A DNA stretch of 64,000 bases from Chlamydomonas sphaeroides (lineage: Eukaryota > Chlorophyta > Chlorophyceae > Chlamydomonadales > Chlamydomonadaceae). Where the stretch lies: positions 49,213-113,212 of the forward strand of contig BDDC01000014.1 of NCBI GenBank assembly GCA_001662425.1, in the 5' to 3' direction. The translations under genes and the position numbers were made by a program. Below, piece by piece: positions 11,301 to 21,577 of the stretch. A model generated the notes under the pieces. It was given only the letters and a program-made list of their open reading frames with translations. It had not been told where the DNA came from and did not search any database. Position 1 is the stretch's first letter; each line of letters starts with the position of its first letter.

Positions 11301-12212
11301 AATTGCGCGCGTCCGTGAAGGGCGTAGGGCGGGGCGGGGCGAGGAGGGCGTGGGACGGACCCTGACGACCGACGTACGGACAACCCTCACATGTATGCAT
11401 GTATGTCCGCGGCCAAGGGAGGACAGACGATCCGAGGGCGCCTAGAAAGTGTGCCGGTCACGCAGAGAGCTCTGGGCTGGCAACGCAGCGTTGCGAGTAG
11501 GCTGGGAAGCGAACAGGCTGCAGGGTTTCGCAACTCGAGAAAGCTAAGAAAGCATGGATGCAATAACACTGTTATTCAGGCAACATGTGGGAATAAGGGC
11601 TGCACAGCGCGCCACCCGCGCTTGGTGTGACCTCATGCAAAGCGGAATCGCCATGACTCCGTGTGGTGTTGTGGTGTTGCATACAGTTGTGAACACGTAC
11701 AACCGTACGATCCCGTACGGCGGCGGGACTAGCGGGACGGACGCATGCAGCGCGCATGTTTAGGCTCGCCTGCTCGACTGTGTTGATCGATGGAAGCGCA
11801 AGGACGCTGGCGCGCACGAGCAGGGTAAGGTGCACCGGCGGCGGCGGTTTGCTCCCGCCGGGAGTCGGCGGTGTAGGTGTAGCTGGCGGTTTGCTGGTGG
11901 GGGTCGCAGCAGTCGGCGGTGTAGGTGTAGCTGGCGGTTTGCTGGTGGGGGTCGCCGGGGGCTGCTGCTGGGGTTTGACAGGCGGCTTGGCGTCCTGCTT
12001 GCCCTCCGGCTGGGCGTTCGATACGGTCGCTGCACAAAGGGATCGCAGCGTTAAAATAATGGTAAGCGCTTTACCAAGGAGTTCGAAGCAAACGGACGCA
12101 TACATCCCTTACCCGGTGTCCTCACGGAGCCAGCAGGTGAGCCAGGGACCTTGATTGGCGGTAACGGCGTCTTGCCGGGGCCAATTGGGCCAGCGGGCGC
12201 GACCCTGGCCAT
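8319..12212 (-). CDS. Pentameric ligand-gated ion channel subunit (Cys-less, copy 1)
   Basis: Eight minus-strand exons: 12212-12113, 12029-11770, 11294-11118, 10862-10753, 10063-9898, 9645-9391, 9057-9022 and 8660-8319 (1,446 bases, 481 residues). An N-terminal Pro/Thr-rich stretch (about 35-100) precedes a beta-sandwich extracellular domain: HLTLLVRASVLALPSINTVE is strand beta1, and FPFDWQ at about 198-203 is the Pro-loop, the signature of the family, here without the flanking cysteines of animal receptors. M1 is about 313-335 (YYLYNIIVPLGSLTGLGFCA). M2 begins at GDRLALLVTLMLTAA, then AYKLNVASSLPV and NYLTVLDSYVLVC leads into M3; M4 is near IGAVAGFGFTVYNCIFLFAS. The subunit should form a ligand-opened pore in a membrane. 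Intron 2 uses a GC donor (CAG|GCGAGC). No signal peptide is visible at this start, so an upstream exon may be missing. A paralogue lies at 45595-48385. The ligand cannot be told from sequence. Confidence 0.85.
8758..8791. repeat. 9-base minisatellite in a channel intron
   Basis: GCTGGAGGG is repeated about four times inside intron 7 of the first channel gene. It has no coding role. Confidence 0.7.
11864..11955 (-). repeat. 48-base coding tandem repeat in the channel N-terminus
   Basis: Two nearly perfect copies start at 11864 and 11912. On the minus strand each encodes a 16-residue unit containing ATPTSKPPATPTPPT, forming a proline/threonine linker ahead of the ligand-binding domain. The paralogous channel at 45595 lacks it. 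Confidence 0.85.
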
Positions 12213-12659
12213 TTCGTTGCGAACTTGCTCTCGGCGGCAGCGGCCCGTGCTACTTCGCGAATGCGTAAATTAGTTCAGCAATTACAAATAACGCGTTGTT
12301 TAACCCAATACTGTATAGTTCGGCGGCTACGTGGAGCTTTGGCACGTTGGCTCGGTGAGCGAGGCGACGACGACATATTACGGCGAACCGCCTGTCTAAG
12401 ACTCATGACACCGGCAGCCCGACCTACCGACAGACACATAACCAACACGCAGGCACATACATTATAGACTCGACAGCGCTGCAGCGCCGCGCAAGTAAAC
12501 CACGTGCTGCACAGGCTCGCGTGGCGGGCTCGCAGCGTGTAGCGAGCCGGACTGCAGCGATGGATAGCAATGTACGCCGTCAACAAAAATGCGTTGCCGG
12601 TGAAGGGCAGCGGGCGCAGCCTCCGAGGCCGAGTCGCTACGCGGGCCTACAGCGCGCCT
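12213..12659. other. Upstream region of channel copy 1
   Basis: This stretch lies 5' of the minus-strand channel gene and should contain its promoter. A minus-strand frame near 12586-12275 carries a hydrophobic run (YNVCACVLVMCLSV) that could be a signal-peptide exon, but I found no donor that joins it in phase, so it is not annotated. Confidence 0.35.
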
Positions 12660-13660
12660 ACGCGGCCCATGACGGCCTATGGCGGCCAGCGTGGGTGCCA
12701 GAGCTTGGGACCGCACCGCCGGCGCCGCAGGTGCTGCGGCGCCCATTGCCGTGATCCAAGCCATCCAGTATTATAGTGGCGCCACGCCAGTATCTCGTCC
12801 AGAAGAAGCAGCGGGAGCAGCATAACCATCACCGGCGGCCTGTTCCCTCCGGCGCCAAAAAGCCGGCGGCGGCGCCTGCTTGCTCTGGTGGCTGCGGCGC
12901 ACGGCATGGCCCCATCCGGGATAGGGAAAAGGGCGTTCCCGCCCCCCCACCCAGTCCTTCATCTAGGCCTGTCTGCGCCCCCCACCAATTAAGCTACAGT
13001 ACTTCAGTTTCAGGCGTTACTTGCGCACCAGCGCTCTGCGTGCCGGCACTCGTCTGGGACGCGTTGACGCGACCCCTGGTCCCGTCACCAGGACATGGCC
13101 GGGGCATGCTTGCGTGCAAAGATATGGGGGGCCCCATTCATAAGCATTCCACGAAAAGCCCCCCGGCCTCATGCTAGCAGAAGCCTACGGCCGCTACCGC
13201 AACAGCCGCCGCCTAGCCAGCAAGGCACGGCCACGAGGCAGGGCCAGCCCTCGCTGCCAGCTCAGCTCCCAACACCGCTACACTTCCGCTTGGTACGGAT
13301 AGCTGAGGCTTAGCTCGGCCGCTTGCCGCTGCCGACGCCCCCGCTGCCGCTGGGCCCCTGCCCGAAGGTGGCGGCGGCGGCGGGCGTGCCCCGGCGCCCG
13401 CCGTCAGAGCTCGGCCGGCCGCGCTTGCCGCGGCCGCGGCCGCTGCCGCCGCCCGGCCCCGGCCCTTCACCGCCGCCATCGCCACCCCCGTCACCGCCCA
13501 CGCCTCCTCCTGGACGTGGCACACCTCCTCGGCGCCCAACATGGCGACTAAATGCGGCAGGGCTCACTCGGCATCGTCGGCGGACGGCAGCTCGCGCCCG
13601 CGGGGATCCGGATCCACTATCACAGATTCGAAGGCGTCCGGGTCGTCAGAGTCCCCGGGC
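12660..13660 (+). pseudogene. Degenerate partial copy of the 773-residue gene at 4177
   Basis: Several blocks align in order with the coding exon of the gene at 4177. Bases 12682-12720 resemble 5070-5100. Bases 12779-12880 resemble 5195-5310, with an internal deletion. Bases 13500-13650 resemble 5905-6050, including the coding stretch for SSWTxHTSSAP, and GGATCCGGATCCACTATCAC matches the first decapeptide repeat. Between the blocks the copy has diverged with indels, and no frame is open across the whole region. Two compensating shifts restore the frame in the last block (SSADGSSRPRGSGSTIT). It appears to be a duplicated, non-functional fragment. The ends are approximate. Confidence 0.7.
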
Positions 13661-15500
13661 GTACTTTCGCTTTTGTGGCTGCCAGTACTGGCGGTCGTCT
13701 CAAGTACCCTTCCATGACTGCTACGCTGGATCTTAAGTAATAAGCCCTGAGGACTTCAGTGCGTTGGCTCGCGCGTTAGGCGGCACGAGCCGTTCGATTC
13801 GACGTCGATGTGTACCCAGACGGAGTGGGAGGAGCGGCAGAATGCGGAGATGTTACCTGGGGCGCGGCGTGTGCATGGCACGCAAGTCTGCCAAGGCTGC
13901 GGCACTACATGGAGTGAGTGTCGCGGGGCTATGGGTGGGTGTCTGGGCGGCCGGGTGAATGGGTAGCTATCACCAGGAGGCTATCACAAGCAGCGGGGCT
14001 GCGCGGTGATATCACAGGCAGCGTAACAGCACGCTCCTGCTCATCCCCCTCCTAACCCCCCCCGACTGTGATCTCAAGGCTGCTCTTAACATGCTGCTGC
14101 TGCTGCTGTGCCTCCAGCTGCTCGGGGCTGAGCGCCCGGCCTGCTTCCGCCCTGGCGGCGGCGATGGGCCGGGCGGCAGAGGCAGAAGGGGTGGTAGCGG
14201 CCGCCGCAAGCGGCCGCGACACAGCGAGAGCGGCAGCAGCGGCGACGGGCGTTAAGTTGTGCATTCCTGCCGTTGAGGCAAATCGGGCGGCAAATAAAGT
14301 CCGGCCCGTGGGGTGAGGGCACGGATGTTGGTGTGCCCGAGACCCCTCAAACAGTCCCGGCGACATCCGCATCATGACCGACTGCTTGCGTCTGGTCTGG
14401 ATGGCCTCTTTTCCGGGCGGGTCATGCACCCATGCGCAGCTGGGAAAGGTTTTCATTGCGGTGCATTGCATTGCAGGGTGCGGACAAGCTTTCACTGTAG
14501 AACCAGCGTGGATATCAGAGGAATGGCATGCTGGTGGCGGCCGGCGACGAGTGCGGTCGTGCCATGGCGCGCGCTGGCGCTCTTGCGGCAGGGCACTTCG
14601 AAGCACGGCGCGTGCATGGCTTGTAATACAATCACGTTGCCTGCGCTATCGCTCGACACCCCCGTACCAGGGCCGTACGGCACGCGGGCACGGTACGGCC
14701 ATGTAAGGTATGTGCAAACAGAGGCGCCGTCACATCAGCCGGCGGCCAGCGGGCCAGCAGTAAGTAACGATGGAAGTCGCGAGGGCCAGAGCGTGGGCCG
14801 AGCACAGTGAAACTCAGGCGCCGAAGCGACCACGAGCATAGGCCCGAGCCCTGTTGTCGTGTGGATGATGAGCGCCAGTCCAGGTCCCGACGTCCAGAGC
14901 CGGAGGCAGCGAGGGCCGGCCGGCGTCCTCGCCGCGTGGCGCGGCGGTAGAAAGCGTAGCCGCGCCCGGCATATCAGCGCGTCCAGTGCGGGCCAGCCTC
15001 CCGCAAACTCCTGGTCTGGGCAGGGGGGCTCTCCTCCTTGGCCTGAGAGCCCCACCGTGCCACCAAGCACGACGCAGCGCCTCAATGCTTCCACTCGCTA
15101 AGGTTTCAGACCGGCACACCTGACTTCTGCCTTGTTGACCGATGGGGGCCGCGGTATGAGCGATGGAAGCGTGCCGTTGGGGCCTTTGGGGAGATAGTGG
15201 GGCAGCGTGGGGAGACCGTGGGCTCCGTGGGAGACCGGAGGGGTAGATCGTGTATCAACAAGCTCTTCGCTTGGCTGCCGCCCCAACCTTGCCCACATAT
15301 ATGCTTGCTATCACACACTCTGCCACATTACCTTTGCAGAACCGATCAAGTAAACACTGAGTTCAGTTGTTATTTGCAGCTTGCCTGGTCCCAAACCTTA
15401 CAGCAGGCACGTCCCCTCGTGCAAATGTTCTCGGCTCCTAAATAATGGTCAACAACTTGCCGGGCTAGCCTGAGCTCGGCAGGACAATCTCTTGGCGGCC
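13661..15500. other. Intergenic region, no supported gene
   Basis: This 1.8 kb lies between the pseudogene and the OPR/RAP gene. It includes the 5' region and promoter of the latter. One minus-strand frame near 14262-14052 has coding-like Ala-rich composition but no splice or family support. Nothing else is recognised. Confidence 0.4.
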
Positions 15501-18500
15501 ATGCACGCCTCGCAGCAGGTTGGCCTGCACAGCTTGTCGACAACACCATGGCCATGTATAAGAGGCGCTCGCCCGAAGAGGCGGAGCATTGCCTGGCTGC
15601 AACCCCTGCGCTGCGCCATCTCTACGGCCGCGCACCGTGCCCCCTCCGAGCCCAGCTTGGACCCTTCGGACAACGCCTGGGATCAACCTGACAGGCGGCA
15701 GCCGGGGCCACGAGCCACTCAGGATGCTAGAGGCTCACCGCGGCACGGGGCGAGGGGGCCTGCCGTCGGCAGCGGCAACCCGCGCAAAGGTCCCAGCACC
15801 AACTCAGGCGGCGGCACGGTCAGAGGGAGGCCTCGCGTAGGCGGCCACGGACCTGCCAGCATCGTCGCAACCCCTCAGCCCAAAGCCTCAGGCACGGCCG
15901 CCCAGGGCTCGGGGGCTGCTGCCGCGGTTGTCCTGGTGGGGCGCAGCGGCCAACCGAGGACGGTCCGGTCCCCCGCGGCCGAAGCTCCCGCCAGCCCACT
16001 CGGCCGCCAGCCCAGCGCACGGCAGCACAGCGGCCGGCAGGCCAACAGCGATGACAGCGGCGGAGGTGCAGGCGCCGACGCAAGCCCGCAGCCGCCGCCC
16101 TTTCGCCGCCCCGGGCAGGCGGGTGGCGGCAGCGGCGGCCGGGGTGGCTCACCGGACCGGGCCGGCCGGCCGCCAACCAGTGGCGGCCGCAGCCGGCCAG
16201 GGCCTGCAGCACGCGGGCGGGGCGGCGGCCGCGCAGCCTGCGTCGCGGGCGGCTCCCGTCCCCCGGACCTGCGCCTCGTGGGCAGCCTGTCCGAGCTGAC
16301 GGCGCTGGTGCAGGGGCCCTGGGGCGCCGCTGCCTGGGCGGCGGCGGGGACCTTGGTCACGTTGCGGGCTGCCTTCAACCTGGCCGCCAAGGTGGGTCAG
16401 GGTGCCGGAGTGCGTGGTGGCTGGCTGGCATGGCCCGTGGGCCTCGCCTGCTAGGGACAGCACTGCACGCTGCCAGCTGTGCGTCACGGGCGCTGCAGCC
16501 ATGTGGGTTGGCCGCAGCCCCTCGAGCCTATGTTTGTTCTATCGACCCGTCGAGGATCAATTTGATAGCCTCTACTGACTGTAGCGGTCAAGACAGGACG
16601 GCTGGTTGGCCGGCTGCTCAACCTGCGTGCTATGATGCCGTACAGTGTATCCACGTGTCTTGCGGCCTTCCGTGCGGCGATCATGCCATGAGCCATGGCC
16701 CACTGCCACTCACCCGCGCCGCGCCCTTTGCTGCCCTTGCTGGTCACAGATGAGCGCCGGCAACGGCGCGAGCGCCCGGCCATGCCTGGAGTCCCTGTCC
16801 GCCGCCTACCTGACGATGGTGCCCCAGCTGCCGGACTCCTACTCGGCCGTGGGCCCGCTGTGGGCGTGCGCCAAGGCAGGCTGCTGGGATGGCGCGCCGG
16901 GCGAGCTGGTTGCGGCGCTGCTGCAGCGCCTGGCGCAGGACGGCGGCGCGCTGCTACGGCAGGACCGCCGCGGCCAGCACCACTCCAACCTGTGGTGGGC
17001 GCTGTCCGAGGCGCGGGAGCCGGCGCCGCAGCTGCTTCAGGCCGCACCGGTGGAGGCGCTGTGGGCTGCCAGCTGCTCCGTGCTGCCAGCCATCGCGCCC
17101 GACAGCAGCCAGACTGGCATCAACCCCCAGGTCATCTCCAACCTGCTGCTGGCGTGCGCCCGGCTGAGGCTGACTTCGGAGCCGGTGCTACGCCACCTTG
17201 TCGCCGGCCTGGCGCAGCTTCGGGCCGAGGCCAAGCCCCAGGAGCTGGCCAACTCGCTGTACGCGCTGGGCGAGCTGGCCGATGACTGCGATTATAAGCC
17301 GCAGCTGGAGGACCTGCGGCAGCTGGCGGCGGAGGTGCGGCAGCGGCTGCAGTCCCGAGGCCCCTCCGCCTTCATCCCGCAGGGGCTGTCCAGCATGCTG
17401 CTCGGGTGCGCGAACATGCGCTACGGCGAGCCCGCCCTCATTGACGCGCTGGCGTCGGCGCTGGCGGCCAACAGCAGCAGCTGCGGACCGCAGGGGCTAG
17501 CCTTGTCGCTGTACGCGCTGGGCGAGCTGGCCGATGACTGTGACTACCAGCCCAGGCAGCAGGACGTGCAGCAGCTGGCGGCGGCGGTGCAACAGCTGCT
17601 GCTGTCTCGCGGCCCCGCCGCCTTCATCCCGCAGGAGCTATCCAACATGCTGCTGGGCTGCGCCAACATGATGTACGGCGAGCCGGAATTCGTCAACGGC
17701 GTGGCGTCAGCCCTGGCGGCGACCAGCAGCAGCGCCGGCCCGCAGGCGCTGGCCAACACGCTGTACGCGCTGGGCGAGCTGGCCGATGATTGCGGCCACC
17801 AGGCGCAGCAGCAGGTCCTGCAGCAGCTGGCTGCCGAGGTGCAACGGCAGCTGCAGGCCCAGGGCCCCACCGCCTTCATCCCCCAGGAGCTGTCCAACAT
17901 GCTGCTGGGCTGCGCCAAGCTGCGCTACGGCGAGCCGGAGTTCGTCAAGGGCGTGGCGTCGGCGCTGGCGGCCAACAGCCGCGCCGCTGTGCCGCAGGCG
18001 CTGGCCAACTCCCTGTGGGCCCTGGCGCTGCTGGCCCCGGACGCCGGCAAGCCGCTGCAGGCGGTCGTCAGCGCGCTGGCGCAGGAGTGCCTGGACCGCC
18101 GCTTCGCAGGCTTCAGTGCGCAAGAGCTGAGCGGCACCGTCTGGGGCCTGGCCAAGATGGGCTTCGCTGACCACGGCTGCTACGCGGCCGCCGTCGACGC
18201 GGCCGCGCTCCCGTCCGCCATGCTCGGCGCCACCAGCCAGAGCTGGGCCACCCTGTGGTACGCGCTGGCGCTGGCGCGGCACCTGCCGTCCGACAGACTG
18301 CTGGCGCGCATCGCCGAGGCTGCGGCGGCGGAGGGGGCGCTCGCAGCGGCCGACGCGCAGTCCTGCTCGAACCTGCTTTGGGCGCTGGCCGACCTTTACC
18401 TGTACGACGAGCGGCTGGTGGGCATCCTGGCGGCGCGGCTGGCGCAGCTGCTTCGCGAGGCGCCGGGCGAGGTGTCCGGGCAGTCGCAGGCCAACTGCCT

Positions 18501-19170
18501 GTGGGCGCTGGCGGTCATGGGCCCGGCGGCGCTGGCGGCCCACGCCGGGCTGGTGCAGGCGATGCAGGCGGAGACGGCGCGGCGGTGGGAGCGCGACGGC
18601 GCCGCCGCCTTCAACGGCGAGGAGCTGCTGCAGCTGTGGCAGGCGCAGCTCGAGGGTGCGGCAGCCGGCGGCGACGGCGCCGCCGCCGGCCTGCAGCCGC
18701 AGCCCGGGTCGCTGCTCGCGGCCGCTCGCGGCTCCGCAGAGGCGGCGCTGGCCAACTGCGCCGCGTCCAACCTGCAGCGACACGTGGCGGCGGCTGCGGA
18801 GGAGATGCTCCGGCGGCGCGCCGCCGAGGGCGGCGGCGCGCCGCCTGGCGCCGTGCTCAGCGAGGTGCTGGTGCCAGAGCTGTGCACGTCGGCGGACGTG
18901 GTGGTGGAGCTGCGGGGCGCTGCGCCCGGCAGCGTGAGGCGTGTGGCGGTGGAGGTGGACGGACCCGGCCACTTTTTCGACAACCAGCCCGGCAGCCGGC
19001 GCAAGGACGGCGCCACGCAGCTGCGCGACCGGCAGCTGGCGCGGGTGTTTGGGCCGGGGAACTTCGTGTGCGTGCCGTACTGGGACTGGAAGGGGCTGAG
19101 GGCCACCGACGAGCGCGTGGCCTACATGGAGGCCAAGCTGGGGCTGCGGACGGACCGGGGCGGCATGTGA
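15501..19170 (+). CDS. OPR-like helical-repeat protein with C-terminal RAP domain
   Basis: Two exons, 15501-16391 and 16750-19170, joined in phase 0 (GCCAAG|GTGGGT to CACAG|ATGAGC), give 1,103 residues. The start ATG at 15501 opens a basic, Ser-rich leader (MHASQQVGLHSLSTTPWPC) typical of plastid or mitochondrial transit peptides. Residues about 50-260 are low complexity. From about 300 come helical repeats of the OPR/FASTK type, marked by recurring LANSLYALGELADDC, LSNMLLGCAKLRYGEPE and ANCLWALAVMGP. The C-terminus (about 1030-1100) is a RAP domain: VAVEVDGPGHFF, QLRDRQLARVFG and VCVPYWDWKGL. Such proteins bind organelle transcripts and control their stability, processing or translation; the target RNA cannot be told. 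The repeat array contains three near-identical 84-residue units (see 17272). Confidence 0.85.
17272..18027 (+). repeat. Three 252-base in-frame tandem units in the OPR/RAP gene
   Basis: Units begin at 17272, 17524 and 17776, exactly 252 bases apart. Each encodes 84 residues starting ELADDC, with AFIPQ and LLGCA motifs in the middle and ending near ALG. The conservation suggests recent duplication of a pair of helical repeats. Confidence 0.9.
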
Positions 19171-19587
19171 GGGGGTTCCGTGCTCGTGCATGGATGGGCG
19201 CTTTGTTTCGCGGGAAGTATGTACGTACTACTTGTTTTGAGTGTGCGCGACGGTGTTAACGTGGCTGAGTACTCGCGACGCGTGCGCGCTTCTTTGTTGA
19301 TGGGGTGGGATGTGCCGTTGGGGCGATTGTCCTTTGCGAAACTGCGTGTGTGGACCCGGCCGGCACGTGCTGGAGAGGTCCTCGGGGGTGACGACGGTCT
19401 GGTACCGGTAGGTGTCCAGCTAGGGGTTTTGCTTCGTTGTTTTTTTAGCTGGCACGGGTGAACTGGGGTGAGCTGGCACGGACGGGCACGAACCCCGTGT
19501 TGAGCCCTATGCTGCGACCGCGCTGGCCCCTCCTGGTTTAGGAATCGGTTGTCGCGGGGGGGGGGGGGGTGGGAAAGGGTTTTCCCG
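19171..19587. other. 3' region of the OPR/RAP gene
   Basis: This probably contains the 3' untranslated region of the OPR/RAP gene. No TGTAA was found before the assembly gap. A poly-G run sits at its right edge, next to the Ns. Confidence 0.45.
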
Positions 19588-19948
19588 NNNNNNNNNNNNN
19601 NNNNNNNNNNNNNNNNNNNNNNNNNNNNNNNNNNNNNNNNNNNNNNNNNNNNNNNNNNNNNNNNNNNNNNNNNNNNNNNNNNNNNNNNNNNNNNNNNNNN
19701 NNNNNNNNNNNNNNNNNNNNNNNNNNNNNNNNNNNNNNNNNNNNNNNNNNNNNNNNNNNNNNNNNNNNNNNNNNNNNNNNNNNNNNNNNNNNNNNNNNNN
19801 NNNNNNNNNNNNNNNNNNNNNNNNNNNNNNNNNNNNNNNNNNNNNNNNNNNNNNNNNNNNNNNNNNNNNNNNNNNNNNNNNNNNNNNNNNNNNNNNNNNN
19901 NNNNNNNNNNNNNNNNNNNNNNNNNNNNNNNNNNNNNNNNNNNNNNNN
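19588..19948. other. Assembly gap (361 N)
   Basis: A run of unknown bases flanked on the left by a G homopolymer, which probably caused the break. No frame through it is meaningful. Confidence 0.99.
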
Positions 19949-20396
19949 GTGGGTAGAGCGGTGCATGATCGAACAGGGCTTGCCTGATGCAGCGTTGCGT
20001 GGCGCGGTGTGGAGGGTGCGTGCTTCGAGACGAGGTGCGCGCGGACGAGCGCTCCACCCATGAGCGCGCGTAGTGTGGCAGAGCGCAATCACGCCAGCGT
20101 GCTGTGCTTGTGTGAGGGGTCAGCATAGGGGCTTGTGAGGGGTCAGCATAGGCGCTTGCGGCAGGGGGGGTGGCGCTGCGGCGTGTGGGGCAGCGCAGCC
20201 ACGTCCGGCAGAGTCCGAGGTGATCGCGGAGTGTTACACGGTCCGACACCAACCCATCCGCCCTTCCCCAGCGAGCTGCATCCTTGCTGCCGGGCACTGC
20301 AGCGCTCTCGTGAGGGACTCTGGAGGCGCGCGCGTACTGCTGCCGCGCTCCACGCCTCGCAGCCGCTCTCCCGTGGGTCTTGCGTGGGTGTTGGCG
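19949..20396. other. Intergenic stretch after the gap
   Basis: No gene is seen. Near 20110-20158 a unit of about 23 bases (GCTTGTGAGGGGTCAGCATA) occurs twice in tandem. The right end should be the 3' region of the minus-strand gene at 20397. Confidence 0.45.
20234..20238 (-). promoter_or_regulatory. TGTAA polyadenylation signal
   Basis: The minus strand reads TGTAA about 160 bases past the stop at 20397-20399. This supports a transcript on this strand. Confidence 0.45.
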
Positions 20397-20921
20397 CTAC
20401 AGCGGACCCACGCTGGGGGTGCCGCCCACGCCCGCCGCGCTTGAGCCGCCCAGCACGGGCGCGATCGGCGTGCTCTGCGTCGGTAGCGACGTGGCCGAGC
20501 GGCTGTCGATGCCGCCCGACAGCCCGTCGCCCGTGACATCCTGGTACGAGTACTGCGGGGGGAGACAGGAGGGCACGCGTGGGGCAGCGGCCACGGGGTC
20601 GCTTTGCATCCGAGGCCCGCTCCGCGCGCCGCTTCCGCGCAGCGATCAGGGGACCGCGCATGGGGCCCTGCGCGGCACAGCACCGCAACACCGCTCGCCA
20701 TCCCAAGACCTCCCACCCCTCCCAACGAAAGGCCCCGCTCCCGCCGGACCTGGTACTCGTCGCCGTACGCGTACTCGAGCGCATCCGCGGCGCTGGTGCC
20801 TGCGCCGCCCGCCGTCGGCGCCGCCGCCCCGTTGCTGCGCTGCACCGCACCCGCGGCGCCGGCACGGCCGCCGGGCGCCGCGCCGCCTCGCGCATCTCCT
20901 GCGCCTCCCCCTGCCCCTGCC

Positions 20922-20983
<62 letters not shown>

Positions 20984-21577
20984 CGCCGGCGCAGCCTTGG
21001 CGGTCTTAGGCAGCGGCGGCCCCACCACCCTGTCCAGTGTGGCCACGACGCCCTGCTCGGCCGTGGCGGTGCCGGCGAACACCGTCTTGCGCTGCCCCAG
21101 CCCGTACCGCGTCACGGTGAACCGCGTGTCGCCGGACAGCAGCCTCCTGCGAGGGGCCCCCCGGCGCCAGGGCGGCAGCCTGCGCCCGGGCCGCCGGCGG
21201 GTTGGCCGAGGCTGCGGGGCCGTGCCGTCGGGGTCCTTGGGCTGTTGGGTGCTGCGGTGGTGGTCTTGTGTGAGCGTCCGGGCGAGGGCGCTTGCGGCGC
21301 TGTCGGGATCGCCATGTGGGACTGGGTGGCTGGAGGGGAGGGCTGCGGCTGGGGCGGCCGCGGGCCGGTGTGCGATGCCGGCGGGGGGCGGGGGGAGCTG
21401 CCGGCCTGCGGCGCCGGGCGACAGGGTGGGCAGCAGCAGCGCGGCGGACAGCAGCAGCGGCAGCGCCGCGAGCAGCAGCCGCGGCGGGTGCCGGCAGAGG
21501 CTGCGGTGCTGCTGTCGGCGCGCAGCATGTGCTGCGCGCCGCAGGGCTGCTCGGGCTGCAAAGCGGGGGCACGGCAT
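20397..21577 (-). CDS. Unknown membrane-anchored protein with polyglycine tract
   Basis: Two minus-strand exons, 21577-20750 and 20552-20397, joined in phase 0 (GAGTACCAG|GTCCGG to CCGCAG|TACTCG), give 327 residues. The N-terminus is very basic (about 30 residues) followed by a hydrophobic run LLLAALPLLLSAALLLPTL, a likely signal anchor or targeting sequence. A Pro/Arg-rich middle may hide an unrecognised intron. A more regular segment follows (GDTRFTVTRYGLGQRKTVF), then about twenty glycines encoded by a GGC repeat, and an end rich in Ser and Gly. Exon joining and a TGTAA downstream favour this strand over the open frames opposite. No family was recognised. Confidence 0.45.
20923..20983. repeat. 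(CCG)n trinucleotide repeat, about 20 units
   Basis: An uninterrupted triplet repeat lies inside the first exon of the gene at 20397, where it encodes polyglycine on the minus strand. It keeps all frames open and creates spurious poly-Ala, poly-Pro and poly-Arg readings. Confidence 0.95.

Noticed and set aside
12275..12586. Possible signal-peptide exon for channel copy 1 (YNVCACVLVMCLSV)
   Set aside because: I found no donor that joins to the exon at 12212 or 12029 in phase. It is left as a possibility only.
14052..14262. Minus-strand frame of about 70 codons starting MHNLTPVAAAAALAV
   Set aside because: The composition is gene-like and includes a Gln run, but there is no family, no phase-matched upstream or downstream exon, and no poly(A) signal. 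It may be a small gene or a remnant.
17707..19191. 494-codon minus-strand frame opposite the RAP region
   Set aside because: Composition is typical of antisense of GC-rich coding sequence, and the plus strand carries a clear RAP domain.
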